In this document: one piece after another, positions 46,175-55,787 of the stretch
Layout of the letters: each line of letters starts with the position of its first letter
Numbering within the stretch: position 1 is the stretch's first letter
From: Promethearchaeati archaeon
GTDB lineage: Archaea > Asgardarchaeota > Heimdallarchaeia > Heimdallarchaeales > Heimdallarchaeaceae
Assembly (NCBI GenBank): GCA_013166775.1
Contig: JABLTJ010000007.1
Coordinates: 124,001-188,000 of the forward strand
Reading direction: 5' to 3'
DNA length: 64,000 nucleotides
Program-made: the position numbers and the translations under genes
The notes under the pieces: generated by a model
The model's database searches: none
What the model was told of the DNA's origin: nothing
Seen by the model: only the letters and a program-made list of their open reading frames with translations

Positions 46175-47314
46175 TTAAATCAAAGAAGCTAAAGTTGATA
46201 CAAACGTATCCAAATCCTCTTTAGTGTTATAGAAATGAGGGCTTATTCTAATACCACCAAATCTACTGGATGTTACAATTTGCTTAGTTCTAAGTTTCTT
46301 AACTATCTCAATGTTATTTTCTACTCTTAAGTTTATTATCCCAGACCTGTTTTCTTTTGCTAATGGTGAGACAATTTTGGTTCCTTTCAAATTTGATAAC
46401 TCTTCGATAAGATAATCTGTAAGTTGGAAAATTCTTTCTTGTACTTTTTCTATGCCATAATCCAGAATTATCTGCATTCCTTCACTAGCAATCCAATAGA
46501 GAAAATCTCCAGGATTTATGTCTGTAAATTTCTCAATAGAAGATTGATACTCTAGCTTCTTGACATCCCAATAAGGTTCATCATGGGAACCAGGATCTGT
46601 TCCATAATATCCTGCAAATGGAGGAAAGAACTCATTTATCAATTCTTTTTTCATATAGATAAATCCTCTTTGACTTGGTCCAAGCAACCATTTTGCTACT
46701 CCACAAGTCAGAAAATCAACATTCCATTTTTTCACATCATTGATTAAAGCTCCTGTTGATTGAATTGTATCTACAACAATGTAAGCGTCATTTTCATGGG
46801 CTATTTTTGAAATCTCTTCTAGATTAGCTCTGGAACCTGTCAACCATTGAACATGTGATAAGAGAACTAGGACTGTATTCTTATCAATCCTTTCCGCAAA
46901 AAACTCTGGATCTAAAGTATTATCTTTATCCTGAACAGGTCTATATTCAATTTTTCTTGTTTTTTCGAGATAAAGCGCTTGATATACTTGTCCTGCATAA
47001 TCATTCCAAAAACAAACAATATTGCTATCTTTCTCATATTGCATCATGTTTGTAACAAGTTTTGAACCATGAGTAACATCTGGAGAGAAAGTAACTTCTT
47101 CTTTTGAAGCATTGATTAATTTAGCGAATTTTTCTCGAGCTCCTAACCGAACTTCTCTATTCTTAGAAAAATCGTAGGACTTCCATTTATCTAAATAACG
47201 ATTTGCAGCTTTCAAAGTTCTTCCATGCAAAGGTCCTCTAGAGGCATGATTAAGAAAAACAATTTCATTTAATGTAGGGGATTCTTCACGAATCTTTCTG
47301 ACATATGAATCCAT
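46175..47314 (-). CDS. Class V PLP-dependent aminotransferase/desulfurase-like enzyme
   Basis: This fold-type I PLP enzyme has 379 residues, related to isopenicillin-N epimerases, kynureninases and cysteine-desulfurase-like proteins. The PLP Asp is in AYIVVDTIQSTGAL, and the Schiff-base Lys is in CGVAKWLLGPSQRGFIY. The N-terminus VFLNHASRGPLHG is typical of the non-NifS class. No desulfurase Cys loop is visible, so a sulfur role is unlikely. It follows two GTPase genes on the same strand after 39 bases and may share their transcript. Confidence 0.82.
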   Translation of the reverse strand: MDSYVRKIREESPTLNEIVFLNHASRGPLHGRTLKAANRYLDKWKSYDFSKNREVRLGAREKFAKLINASKEEVTFSPDVTHGSKLVTNMMQYEKDSNIVCFWNDYAGQVYQALYLEKTRKIEYRPVQDKDNTLDPEFFAERIDKNTVLVLLSHVQWLTGSRANLEEISKIAHENDAYIVVDTIQSTGALINDVKKWNVDFLTCGVAKWLLGPSQRGFIYMKKELINEFFPPFAGYYGTDPGSHDEPYWDVKKLEYQSSIEKFTDINPGDFLYWIASEGMQIILDYGIEKVQERIFQLTDYLIEELSNLKGTKIVSPLAKENRSGIINLRVENNIEIVKKLRTKQIVTSSRFGGIRISPHFYNTKEDLDTFVSTLASLI

Positions 47315-47353
47315 AAAGAGTCGATTTTTTCTCTCCCTAAATACTTTTCCGAA

Positions 47354-47908
47354 TTATTTTGCTCTGGCATCGTGATTTTTTATCATAGATTCTACGAGCA
47401 GATCTATAGCAACAACTAAACCTTTACCACTCTTTGCAGATAACTCGACATAATGATTTTCAATACCATCGACTCTTGTAGTTCTATTTAATCTAAAAAT
47501 ATACTCTTGTGGGTCTATTGGATTAAGAGTTCTTTGGCTTGTTGCTCTTAAATCAGATTTGTTACCAACTAATAAAATAGGTACTTTTCCAGTACCTGAA
47601 TAATTCATCAGCTCCTCCAACCAAAATGGAGCATGACGAAATGAATCTGGACGACTTATATCAAAAATAATAATCGCTCCTGTTGCGTTCTTGTAATGCT
47701 TAGAGCGTTTGTCACTTGTCAATTCTTTACCTGGTATGTCATAAAGATTAACTGTGACTTCTCTTCCGCCTATATTTCTTTTAAATTCTATCAAATCGAG
47801 CATAATTGATGGCTTTCTTTCCGCTTCAGGAATATTTTTTAGAAATTGACTAAAAATTGTTGATTTTCCGGTACCATAATCACCTAGTACTAAGATTTTT
47901 AATAACAT
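47354..47908 (-). CDS. Small GTPase with altered switch II (second of three)
   Basis: This 184-residue Ras-like GTPase has G1 GDYGTGKST (residues 9-17), G3 DIPG (57-60), G4 NKSD (116-119) and G5 ELSAK (155-159). The catalytic Gln position in switch II is Lys (DIPGKE), which in Ras-type proteins would lower intrinsic hydrolysis. G1 ends in ST rather than TS. No prenylation signal exists at the C-terminus. It lies 59 bases after the third GTPase gene and before the class V aminotransferase. Confidence 0.85.
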   Translation of the reverse strand: MLLKILVLGDYGTGKSTIFSQFLKNIPEAERKPSIMLDLIEFKRNIGGREVTVNLYDIPGKELTSDKRSKHYKNATGAIIIFDISRPDSFRHAPFWLEELMNYSGTGKVPILLVGNKSDLRATSQRTLNPIDPQEYIFRLNRTTRVDGIENHYVELSAKSGKGLVVAIDLLVESMIKNHDARAK

Positions 47909-47967
47909 TTTATGACCACAATAACTAACTTGTTTTCTTCGTTATGAAAAACTTATTGTTTGAGTAG

Positions 47968-48519
47968 CTAGAAACTTGCTCGAATTGCTTTTCCTAGTTT
48001 TTCAAAAGCTGTATCTATGTTCAAACCTGTTTTTGCACTTGTTTCCAGCAGATGATTTGTTACACCAAAACTAGCAGTTCCTTCGTTCAAGATTCTTATG
48101 AATTTCTCAGCTTGCTTCAGATTTACGCTTTTACGATTTCTTAAATCCGTTTTATTTGCTAGAAGAATAATCGGGATAGCTTCTTTTCCACAGTATTGAT
48201 ACACTTCTCTTACCCACATTGTGCAATTCTTGAAAGTATTTCTATCAGTTACATCAAAAACTAAGAGAGCTCCCATACTCCCTCTATAGAATCGAGGTCG
48301 AACCTCTGAAAACATTGGTTGACCAGCTACATCCCAGATTTGAAATTTCCAGATCTCATTTGGTACCATTTCTTTTTCAGTAACAGCGAAATCTGCCCCT
48401 AAAGTCATCAGATGTGAACTAGAAAAGCCGTAACCCATGTAACGGTTTCTTATAGAAGTTTTACCTACAGCTCCATCTCCTACAAGAGTGATTTTGAAAA
48501 CGTATTCAGCTTTACTCAC
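47968..48519 (-). CDS. Ras/Rab-like small GTPase (third of three)
   Basis: This 183-residue small GTPase is close in sequence to the plus-strand one at 42.4 kb. G1 is GDGAVGKTS (residues 14-22), G2 has Thr in LMTLGADF, G3 is DVAGQ with the following Pro (AGQPMF), G4 is NKTD and G5 ETSAK. The shared GQP motif and LMT-GADF switch I show that the two are paralogues. The C-terminus is short and basic without Cys. It starts a likely transcript with the second GTPase and the aminotransferase, divergent from an MFS gene. Confidence 0.9.
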   Translation of the reverse strand: MSKAEYVFKITLVGDGAVGKTSIRNRYMGYGFSSSHLMTLGADFAVTEKEMVPNEIWKFQIWDVAGQPMFSEVRPRFYRGSMGALLVFDVTDRNTFKNCTMWVREVYQYCGKEAIPIILLANKTDLRNRKSVNLKQAEKFIRILNEGTASFGVTNHLLETSAKTGLNIDTAFEKLGKAIRASF

Positions 48520-48627
48520 AATTATCTGATTCAGATAGTCTCTAAAAAAGTTAATTATTACCCAGAATTATGTTTCGTTTATCTCGTTACAACAAGATTT
48601 TTAACATAGTCATTTTATTTTCCGTTA

Positions 48628-49932
48628 ATGCCAGAAGTTAAAAGTCGATTCCCTATTATTGCTTTAGCAGCTCTAATTTTTGGTCATTTCCTTAACCACT
48701 TTTACGCTTACGTTTTAGGAGCTTCTTTATTCATTGTTAGAGATTTTATTGAAATGACAAATGCTCAGATTGGATTGATTAGCACCGCTCAGATAATAAT
48801 TTTTGCAGTCTGCAGTGTTGTAGTTGGAATCACTGGGGACAGATGGCTAGAAAGCAAGAATATCTATGTTCCTCTAGGGATTCTGCTAATGGGAGGAAGT
48901 ATGTTCATAGTTGCCTATTCTTACAACTTCATAGGATTAATTATTTCAGCATTAATGGTTGGTTTTGGAGCATCCTTCTATCATCCAGTTGCTTATGCTT
49001 CAATTGCTGATCTATTTGAAGAGAAAAAAGGAGTGGCAATGGGATTTAATACTGCACTTGGAATGATGGGAACCTCAATAACTCCTTTTCTTGTGGTTGT
49101 ATTTAATAATTGGATAGGGTGGAGGAATTTCTTTAAGGCATTCGGAGTGATAGCTATAGCACTCTCAATCGGGATGTTCGCAATATTTCATTATATGATA
49201 GAGTATCGAAGATCAGAAGAAGAACTGAAAGAAATTCAAGATAGTAAGTCAATGAATATGGAAGGAAAAATCAACCGATGGTTCAAAAAGGAATTATTAG
49301 TTGTCCTAACATTTTTCATAGTAGTTTGCTTATTCTATTCAGTATTTAGAACTGGGATTTTCAGAGTCACGAATCAATTCCTATCAATAATTTTCGTAGA
49401 TTATTACAATTTCAGTCTATTTGAAGCAGGATGGATTACCACAGTGATACTGGTTATTGGCGGTTTAACTTCGATTGCAGGTGGGTTTACGAGTGACAAA
49501 ATTGCTACAAGTTTAACCATGTTTATTTCAACTACTGGAGCAGTTATTATGCTTATATTTTTAGTAACTTTAGGTAACGTAGTTTCAGGATCAGGCGCTA
49601 TTGTTCTGTTCTTTGTCTTCATAGCATTCCTATATTTCTCAGCAGCTGCTGGAACAAAATATGTGACAGAAAACGTTCCCCAGAAATCAAGATCTTTAGC
49701 ATTAGGTTTTCTCTTTGCAATTCCAAGTTCAATAGCTGGAGTCTTTCCATGGGCTTTCGGTAGTATTCTTGATAAATCAACTCATATCTGGGCTTTTGTT
49801 TTCTTGTTAGCTTTAGCTTCTATGGCATTTATTATGACAATAGTATTGGTAACAAAAGACTGGAGAGCAGGTGTGTTTAGAAGAAAAGAACAAAGAACAT
49901 TAGATATCATGCCCACAGATGAGTCGATTTAG
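48628..49932 (+). CDS. MFS transporter
   Basis: This major-facilitator carrier has 434 residues and about twelve helices. The loop after helix two is GITGDRWLESKN. YHPVAYASIADLFEEKKG is the family's middle segment, as in the FSR/CynX and sugar-phosphate antiporter branches. The substrate is not determined. ATG at 48628 is the natural start. It is divergent from the third GTPase gene, with about 110 bases between starts. The tail ends in a soluble stretch. Confidence 0.8.
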   Translation: MPEVKSRFPIIALAALIFGHFLNHFYAYVLGASLFIVRDFIEMTNAQIGLISTAQIIIFAVCSVVVGITGDRWLESKNIYVPLGILLMGGSMFIVAYSYNFIGLIISALMVGFGASFYHPVAYASIADLFEEKKGVAMGFNTALGMMGTSITPFLVVVFNNWIGWRNFFKAFGVIAIALSIGMFAIFHYMIEYRRSEEELKEIQDSKSMNMEGKINRWFKKELLVVLTFFIVVCLFYSVFRTGIFRVTNQFLSIIFVDYYNFSLFEAGWITTVILVIGGLTSIAGGFTSDKIATSLTMFISTTGAVIMLIFLVTLGNVVSGSGAIVLFFVFIAFLYFSAAAGTKYVTENVPQKSRSLALGFLFAIPSSIAGVFPWAFGSILDKSTHIWAFVFLLALASMAFIMTIVLVTKDWRAGVFRRKEQRTLDIMPTDESI

Positions 49933-50001
49933 TATCATTTAACTACTCTTCACAAATCTTAAATAATACGCCAAAACTCAAAAATAGCAAAAAAATAAAA
50001 A

Positions 50002-52305
50002 GTGAATATTATGGGTAATCTATTATTACTAATTGCATTATTGACTGGTGTACTTTCAATCGTAGCAGCGATCTATTTTACAATAATTGTAATGAGAGAA
50101 GATCGTGGAAATGAAAAGATGATTGAGGTCTCAGGATATATAGAAACAGGTGCGAAAAGCTTCCTCAAAGTCCAATATTTGGTATTAGGAGTATTTGTTT
50201 TCGTACTTTTCATAGTGATACTATTATTCTTACCAACAAAGATGACAGGAGGAGCAGTACCAGTAACTGCTGGAATCCTTAATTGGCAACAAGCTATTGC
50301 TTACCTTATTGGTTCAGGAGCTTCAATGTTTGCAGGATGGTTAGGATTAATAGTTGGAGTAAAGACCAACACAAGAGCAGCACAAGGAGTAACAAAAGGT
50401 ATCAAACAAGGATTTGATATCGCTTTCTTTGGTGGATCCGTTATGGGTCTAGCAGTAGTAGGTGTTGCATTAATAGGTGTTGGTGGAATCTATTGGATTT
50501 TTGCAGCAGATCCGGCTCAAGCAACCCAAATTGTTCTAGGGTTCAGCTTTGGAGCATCTGGAATTGCTTTATTCATGAAATGTGGAGGTGGAATTTATAC
50601 CAAGACCGCAGATGTGGGTGCAGATCTAGTAGGTAAAGCTGAATACAATTTACCAGAAGATGATGTTAGAAATCCAGCAACTATAGCCGACAACGTCGGC
50701 GATAACGTCGGGGATATTGCAGGTATGGGATCTGATCTTCTAGACTCTTATGTTGCATCCATCGTCGCAGCGATGATATTAGCTGTTATATTTGGTGCAA
50801 CTGGAGCTGAAGCTGATTTCGTTATTTTACCAATACTTCTATCAGCAGCTGGTTTGATTGCTTCACTGATTGGTATATTCCTAATCAAATACTTCGGTGG
50901 AGACAATCCAGGTAAATCTTTGAATCTTGGAACTTATCTTGCTACTGGACTTTTTGCACTTTTTGCAGCTGTTATCATAGGAATCATGATTGCTTCTATT
51001 CCTGATACAGTGGTTGATCGTGGTGCTGCAATCTGGCAATATTGGAAAGATTACATTGCAGTAGTTCTTGGACTGTTAGCAGGAATAGTTATTGGTTGGA
51101 CAAGTGACTACTACACAAGAGATGATAAGAAGCCAACAAGAAGTATTGCTGAGGCAGCACAAGAAGGGCATGCAGTTGTTATCCTATCAGGATTTTCCTA
51201 TGGGTTAATGAGTGTAGTACTTCCTTCTATTGGAATAATTGTAGCTATGGCAGTATCCTTCTTACTTGATGGTGTTTTTGGAGTAGCTATGGCAGCAGTT
51301 GGTATGCTAGCAATAGTTGGAACAATAGTATCCAATGATGCTTATGGACCAATTGTCGATAATTCACGAGCTATTGCTGAACAAGGTGGACTAGGAGAGG
51401 ATATCATTCGTAAAGCTGATGCTCTAGATTCAGCAGGAAATACCGCTAAAGCAATCACTAAAGGATTCGCTATCGGTGCAGCTAATCTAGCAGTACTAGC
51501 GTTGCTGTTCTCATTCGTACATGAAGCAGGAATTGCCAGGATAGATATTTTGAATGTCAAAGTCTTGATTGGTGCATTCTTCGGTGTTGTAGTTCCAGCA
51601 TTGTTTTCAGCACTACTAATTGTAGCAGTTCAAAGAAACGCTGCAAAAATGGTCTTAGAGATTAGGAGACAATTCGAAGAAAATCCAGGTATCTTGGAAG
51701 GTACTGAACCAGCTGATTTCAATAGTACAATAGCTATTGCTACAAGAGGGGCATTAAGAGAATTAGTACTACCAAGTGTGATATCTATTCTTGTTCCAAT
51801 AATGGTAGGAATAGTGTTCGGTGTAGCAGCTCTAGGAGCATTCTTAGCAGGAGCTATTCTGTCAGGATTCGTGTTCGCAATCATGATGGCTAACTCTGGT
51901 GGAGCATGGGATAATGCCAAAAAATTCATCGAAGACGGCAATCTAGGCGGAAAGGGAACTGAAGCCCACAAAGCATCTATTACTGGTGACACTGTTGGTG
52001 ATCCATTCAAAGATACTGCAGGACCAAGTATTAACACATTACTAGTTGTTATGTCATTAACAGCTTCTATCTTCATGGGTTTATTAGCCAAAATCAACTT
52101 TGGTGAAGGTTTATTCCCCGATGCATGGTTTGGTGTTGATAGTGTAACTGGTGTAACATCCGGATTATCTGGTGTCTTGAACACTGAGATTTGGGTTCTT
52201 ATTGTTGTTCTAGTTTCCGTAGCAGCTTTAGCTATCTGTCTTTGGATTGTTATCAAACTCGTAAGATCTAAGAACATCATTCAAAAACTATTAAAGAAAG
52301 AGTAA
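50002..52305 (+). CDS. hppA: Membrane-bound proton-translocating pyrophosphatase, K+-independent type
   Basis: This integral membrane enzyme couples pyrophosphate hydrolysis to H+ transport. It has 767 residues and about 16 helices. The active-site block has ADVGADLVGKAEYNLPEDD, then ATIADNVGDNVGDIAG. The potassium-dependence motif reads GNTAKAITKG, with Lys at about residue 483 and Thr at about 486, which is the pattern of the K+-independent class. GTG at 50002 or ATG at 50011 (MGNLLLL) can start it; the TATA-like CTTAAATAATA is 30-40 bases upstream. Its last codons and terminator recur at several sites downstream. Confidence 0.93.
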   Translation: MNIMGNLLLLIALLTGVLSIVAAIYFTIIVMREDRGNEKMIEVSGYIETGAKSFLKVQYLVLGVFVFVLFIVILLFLPTKMTGGAVPVTAGILNWQQAIAYLIGSGASMFAGWLGLIVGVKTNTRAAQGVTKGIKQGFDIAFFGGSVMGLAVVGVALIGVGGIYWIFAADPAQATQIVLGFSFGASGIALFMKCGGGIYTKTADVGADLVGKAEYNLPEDDVRNPATIADNVGDNVGDIAGMGSDLLDSYVASIVAAMILAVIFGATGAEADFVILPILLSAAGLIASLIGIFLIKYFGGDNPGKSLNLGTYLATGLFALFAAVIIGIMIASIPDTVVDRGAAIWQYWKDYIAVVLGLLAGIVIGWTSDYYTRDDKKPTRSIAEAAQEGHAVVILSGFSYGLMSVVLPSIGIIVAMAVSFLLDGVFGVAMAAVGMLAIVGTIVSNDAYGPIVDNSRAIAEQGGLGEDIIRKADALDSAGNTAKAITKGFAIGAANLAVLALLFSFVHEAGIARIDILNVKVLIGAFFGVVVPALFSALLIVAVQRNAAKMVLEIRRQFEENPGILEGTEPADFNSTIAIATRGALRELVLPSVISILVPIMVGIVFGVAALGAFLAGAILSGFVFAIMMANSGGAWDNAKKFIEDGNLGGKGTEAHKASITGDTVGDPFKDTAGPSINTLLVVMSLTASIFMGLLAKINFGEGLFPDAWFGVDSVTGVTSGLSGVLNTEIWVLIVVLVSVAALAICLWIVIKLVRSKNIIQKLLKKE

Positions 52306-52330
52306 TTCTACTCTCTTCTTCTTTTCTTTA
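52279..52330 (+). repeat. hppA 3' end and terminator, copy 1 of a dispersed repeat
   Basis: The last codons of hppA (ending IIQKLLKKE) run into the hairpin AGAGTA-attc-TACTCT (52299-52314) and a pyrimidine-rich tail, the natural transcript end. Nearly the same sequence is found again near 54.1, 58.2 and 59.4 kb, and a weaker copy near 55.13 kb. This is the parent copy, since it is the end of an intact gene. Confidence 0.75.
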
Positions 52331-52406
52331 TTTGACTCTTTATTCTTATGAACAATATTATCTTCTTTGAGGAAATCTTTTATTCCCATCTCTGGTTTTT
52401 GAACCA

Positions 52407-54098
52407 ATGAGTATAACCATTGATATTCTCCTCATACTTCTTCCTTTCATTTTAGGAATCGTTTTACTTATTGGTTTTAAATTAAAAGCTGATACAACTG
52501 GAGTAATCATGTTTGTTATCATCTTAATTGTTGGTATTTTTTACTTTCAAACTCATTGGAAGGTTGCTTTTCTATCATCTATTGCTGGAATAATTAACTC
52601 ATTTCCTATTTCTCTAATGGTCCTTACTTCTATCCTTATGATTACTTATCAACAAAAAACAGGATCCTTAGCTAAAATCATCGTTTCTTTCAAAAAGATT
52701 GGAGGTGGAAACAAACCATTTCAAATTATGTTCATTAATTTAGCTCTCGGAACTTTCTTAGTTTCAATTGGAGCAACTCCTGTAACAATGCTTCCTCCTG
52801 TTTTAGCAGCTATGGGTTACTCAGCTTTTGCTGCTGTTGCTTTACCCTCCATTGGTTATGATCCTCTTTGTACTTATGCTTTACTTGCTGTTCCTGCTGT
52901 TGTTTTTGCTCAATTCATGGGGATAGATTTACAGACAGCAGGAATAGCTTTTTCATACTACATGCCTTTAGTTACAACAGGTATTGCACTTGGTATGCTT
53001 TGGTTAGCTGGTGGAAAGAAGCTTCTTTTCAGTAAAGATGGATTAACCTTTAGTCTAATAGGTGGGATTGCTGCTGGAGGAACTGCTATCATCAGTAATC
53101 ATCTAGGAATAGTTACACTGACAGGTGTAATTTCTGGAGCTGTTACTGCTTGTGTATTAATACTAGTTGCATATCTGAAGAAGATAAAGATTATCGATTC
53201 CTCAGTTTTGACAGAAGAAGAAAGGGAAATAGATAAATCAATGCCTTTGTGGAAAGCTCTTTTTCCTTGGCTATTGCTAATTTTATTATCTGTAATAACC
53301 AATCTTATCCCTCAAATTTATGATTTCCTAAAAAATGATGTTCCACTACCGATTTACATCGGTGGAACTCCTGTAACTACTTCTATATTCTCGCAGGCTT
53401 ATTTTTGGGTACTTGTAGCAACTTTATGTTCAATACCAGTTTTAGGTTGGAAAAGAAACAAATTAAAAAGCACAATAAAAGTATGGGGAAAACGTTCTAT
53501 CCGTCCAGTACTTGCTGCTGCTATATTTTTTGCGATTGCTTTTATTATGATTAATTCAGGAGTAGTTTCTATTCCTACTAATTGGAAAACTGTTGAAGAT
53601 TCAAGCACTAATATAATAAGGATTTTAGCCGATGCTTCTTTTCGAGTTTTTGGAAAATGGTATCCTTTAATTGTGCCATTTGTAGGACTGTTTGGAGGTT
53701 TCATTAGTGGATCCGAAACATCTTCCATTGCTATGTTTACTAATTATCATACAATTACTGCTCAATCAATAGGAATTAATGCGCTAGTACTAGGAACAGC
53801 AAATGGAATTGGAGGAGGTCTAGCTTCTGTTCTATCTCCAGCTAAAATTCAAAATGCTGCGGCAGTAATAGATAAAGTTGGTATTGAAGGTGAAGTTATT
53901 CGAAAGACAGCTCCAATTGCGTTTCTTATGACTTCATCAGTTGCAGCTGTTTGTCTATGTTGGGCAAATGAATACCTTTGGTGGCAGTGGATGGTCGTGT
54001 TTATGATACTGTGCTTGCTTATTATAGGTATAGGATGTTTTCTATTCTTTAAGAAGGATGGAACGAATTCAAATAATGAGAAACCCAATATAAAATAA
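52407..54098 (+). CDS. L-lactate permease family transporter (LctP/LldP)
   Basis: This 563-residue carrier has about 13 hydrophobic segments and belongs to the lactate/glycolate permease family. The family fingerprint is in FGGFISGSETSSIAMFTN and in GIGGGLASVLSPAKIQNAAA, followed by GIEGEVIRKTAPIA. LldP-like proteins import L-lactate with H+; the substrate here may be lactate, glycolate or a related acid. No lactate dehydrogenase gene is adjacent. The gene lies between two copies of the hppA-tail repeat. Confidence 0.82.
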   Translation: MSITIDILLILLPFILGIVLLIGFKLKADTTGVIMFVIILIVGIFYFQTHWKVAFLSSIAGIINSFPISLMVLTSILMITYQQKTGSLAKIIVSFKKIGGGNKPFQIMFINLALGTFLVSIGATPVTMLPPVLAAMGYSAFAAVALPSIGYDPLCTYALLAVPAVVFAQFMGIDLQTAGIAFSYYMPLVTTGIALGMLWLAGGKKLLFSKDGLTFSLIGGIAAGGTAIISNHLGIVTLTGVISGAVTACVLILVAYLKKIKIIDSSVLTEEEREIDKSMPLWKALFPWLLLILLSVITNLIPQIYDFLKNDVPLPIYIGGTPVTTSIFSQAYFWVLVATLCSIPVLGWKRNKLKSTIKVWGKRSIRPVLAAAIFFAIAFIMINSGVVSIPTNWKTVEDSSTNIIRILADASFRVFGKWYPLIVPFVGLFGGFISGSETSSIAMFTNYHTITAQSIGINALVLGTANGIGGGLASVLSPAKIQNAAAVIDKVGIEGEVIRKTAPIAFLMTSSVAAVCLCWANEYLWWQWMVVFMILCLLIIGIGCFLFFKKDGTNSNNEKPNIK

Positions 54099-54110
54099 TT
54101 TTCAGGTTAG

Positions 54111-54163
54111 TAATTCAAAAAATCTTAAAGAAAGAGTAAATTTTACTCTCTTTTTCTTTTATT
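54111..54163 (+). repeat. hppA-tail repeat, copy 2
   Basis: From 54113 the codons read IQKILKKE and stop at 54137-54139, as in the hppA C-terminus. They continue into the hairpin AGAGTAA-att-TTACTCT (54133-54149) and a T/C-rich tail. It lies 13 bases after the stop of the lactate-type permease and can act as its terminator, although the coding part is not used. Confidence 0.65.
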
Positions 54164-54196
54164 GTTAATATTCTATTTTTCACAAGAATCAATATA

Positions 54197-55042
54197 CTAT
54201 TTTTGACAGTTTGGGCAGAAGAAAATTCTTCTTCCATTTCTTTTAATTGCTCTTATTTCTGCTTCACATATTTGACATAATTGGTTTTCTTTATCATAGA
54301 CCTTATGCCAATTTTGTGCAGATCCTAATCCTAGAGGAGTTTCAAATGGTTGAATGTTGAAAGTGCTACCCTGACATTCCAGAGCTTGCTGCAGTGTTTC
54401 AGAAATTGCATAGCCAAGGTTTCTTTTCGTTTTAATATTAAGAGATTTAACCAATCTTGTAGGTTTTATTCCTGCTCGAAAGAGAGATTCTGATCTATAT
54501 ATATTCCCTAATCCAGCAACAAGGTTTTGATCAAGTAATATATCTCCTATTTCTCTGTTTTTGTAATTCGATTTATTTAGATTTATAAGAAAATCTTCCA
54601 TTGGAAAAGGTAAAGCTAAACCATCTACACCTATTTTCTTAATCGGATTGTACTGGAGTACTTGATCGTATGATTCAAAGATTCGAAATTGACCAAAATT
54701 TCTAACATCATCAAAAACAGCTAGTTTTTCAAAATCTTCAAAATGGATAATAATTTTTATATGTGAAGGTAATTCTTGTTTTTCTTCTACGAATAACCAT
54801 TTCCCAGACATTCCCAGATGATTTAGGATGATTTTTCCGAAATTAAAAACCCAAATCAGAAATTTTCCTTTTCTTTCAATTCTCTCTAATCGTTTTCCTG
54901 AAAAAAAATCAAAATCAACTTGCTTGTTTTGATATTTAGGATATTTCTGAGAAAGACTTGTAAATTGAATTTTTTTAATAAATTTCCCAATTATAGGTTG
55001 TAATGAAAGTTTTGTACACTCAACTTCAGGTCCTTCAGGCAT
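54197..55042 (-). CDS. mutM: Formamidopyrimidine-DNA glycosylase (Fpg/MutM)
   Basis: This base-excision repair glycosylase/lyase has 281 residues. The catalytic N-terminus PEGPEVE follows the start Met. The conserved Lys is in RKGKFLIW, and LNHLGMSGKW and NLVAGLGNIYRSESLF mark the helix-two-turn-helix domain. The C-terminal zinc finger has CQICEAEIR and FFCPNC, with the Arg between them that contacts 8-oxoguanine. Fpg is common in bacteria and rare in archaea, so transfer from bacteria is probable, though base composition is not visibly different. Confidence 0.93.
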   Translation of the reverse strand: MPEGPEVECTKLSLQPIIGKFIKKIQFTSLSQKYPKYQNKQVDFDFFSGKRLERIERKGKFLIWVFNFGKIILNHLGMSGKWLFVEEKQELPSHIKIIIHFEDFEKLAVFDDVRNFGQFRIFESYDQVLQYNPIKKIGVDGLALPFPMEDFLINLNKSNYKNREIGDILLDQNLVAGLGNIYRSESLFRAGIKPTRLVKSLNIKTKRNLGYAISETLQQALECQGSTFNIQPFETPLGLGSAQNWHKVYDKENQLCQICEAEIRAIKRNGRRIFFCPNCQK

Positions 55043-55120
55043 CTATTTTAACAACTCTATGACTCTATTTTTACTATGTCTTGTTTTTGAAGCTTATTTA
55101 AAAGAATTATTCTTAAGATA

Positions 55121-55160
55121 TTGAAAAAACTAAAGGAAAGAGTAATTCCTTTTTTAACTT
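55121..55160 (-). terminator. Terminator after the zinc-ribbon membrane gene; possible weak copy of the hppA-tail repeat
   Basis: On the minus strand, AAAGGAA (55152-55146) pairs with TTCCTTT (55138-55132) across a seven-base loop and is followed by AGTTTTTTC. This is a good terminator for the gene ending at 55182. On the plus strand the same bases read AAACTAAAGGAAAGAGTAAT, close to the hppA-tail repeat, so it may be a decayed copy. Confidence 0.5.
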
Positions 55161-55181
55161 TTTTTTAAAATTTCCATTTCT

Positions 55182-55646
55182 TTACATATCTAAGAAGGGT
55201 TTAACTATTTTAAAATAAGGGATTAATAGAAGTATAATCAAAAAAGAAATTCCTGTCAAAATCATTCCTGTATAAACTAATAAGTCTGATTTTTCTTGAC
55301 TTAATCCTTTACTCATTTTCACTTGTTTTGGCTTTAATCCTATCCATAGATCAAATAAGCCAAGAACAAAAGTAATGGGACTAGCAAAACTTAGTAAAAA
55401 TGTGAAAATTAATGCATTTACTAATAGAGATAGATTATTTTCGCGATATGCGTAATTCGAAGAGATTACAGAAATTACCACTAATATGTCAATTATTATG
55501 ACTATTGTTGCAATAAAGATAATTCTATTTTTTATTTCAGTTTGTATATTGTATGGTAATTCTTCTCCACAATATTTACATGAAGTTTTAAACACTTTCA
55601 TCTTCTTATTACAATTTGAACATTTGGTCCCAAACATTTCAATCAT
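55182..55646 (-). CDS. Zinc-ribbon membrane protein
   Basis: This 154-residue protein has an N-terminal zinc ribbon with two CxxC motifs (CSNC and CKYC), then three to four hydrophobic helices from about residue 45. The design resembles the membrane zinc-ribbon protein at 38.7 kb with the domains in reverse order. The function is unknown. It is monocistronic with its own terminator. Confidence 0.6.
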   Translation of the reverse strand: MIEMFGTKCSNCNKKMKVFKTSCKYCGEELPYNIQTEIKNRIIFIATIVIIIDILVVISVISSNYAYRENNLSLLVNALIFTFLLSFASPITFVLGLFDLWIGLKPKQVKMSKGLSQEKSDLLVYTGMILTGISFLIILLLIPYFKIVKPFLDM

Positions 55647-55787
55647 GAAGTTAAATAATTGTATAATTTCAAATACAGTAGCTTAAAAAATTTAGCATAG
55701 TATAGATTAGATCATTTAAAATCTGCATGTAAACCTAAAAAACAACTTTAATGCATCTTCATACAGAAAAATTATTAAGATTTAAAA

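Noticed and set aside
51630..52280. 216-residue minus-strand frame inside hppA
   Set aside because: It lies antisense to a strongly conserved gene, has low-complexity Pro/Thr/Ile composition and no family pattern; it is a shadow of codon bias.
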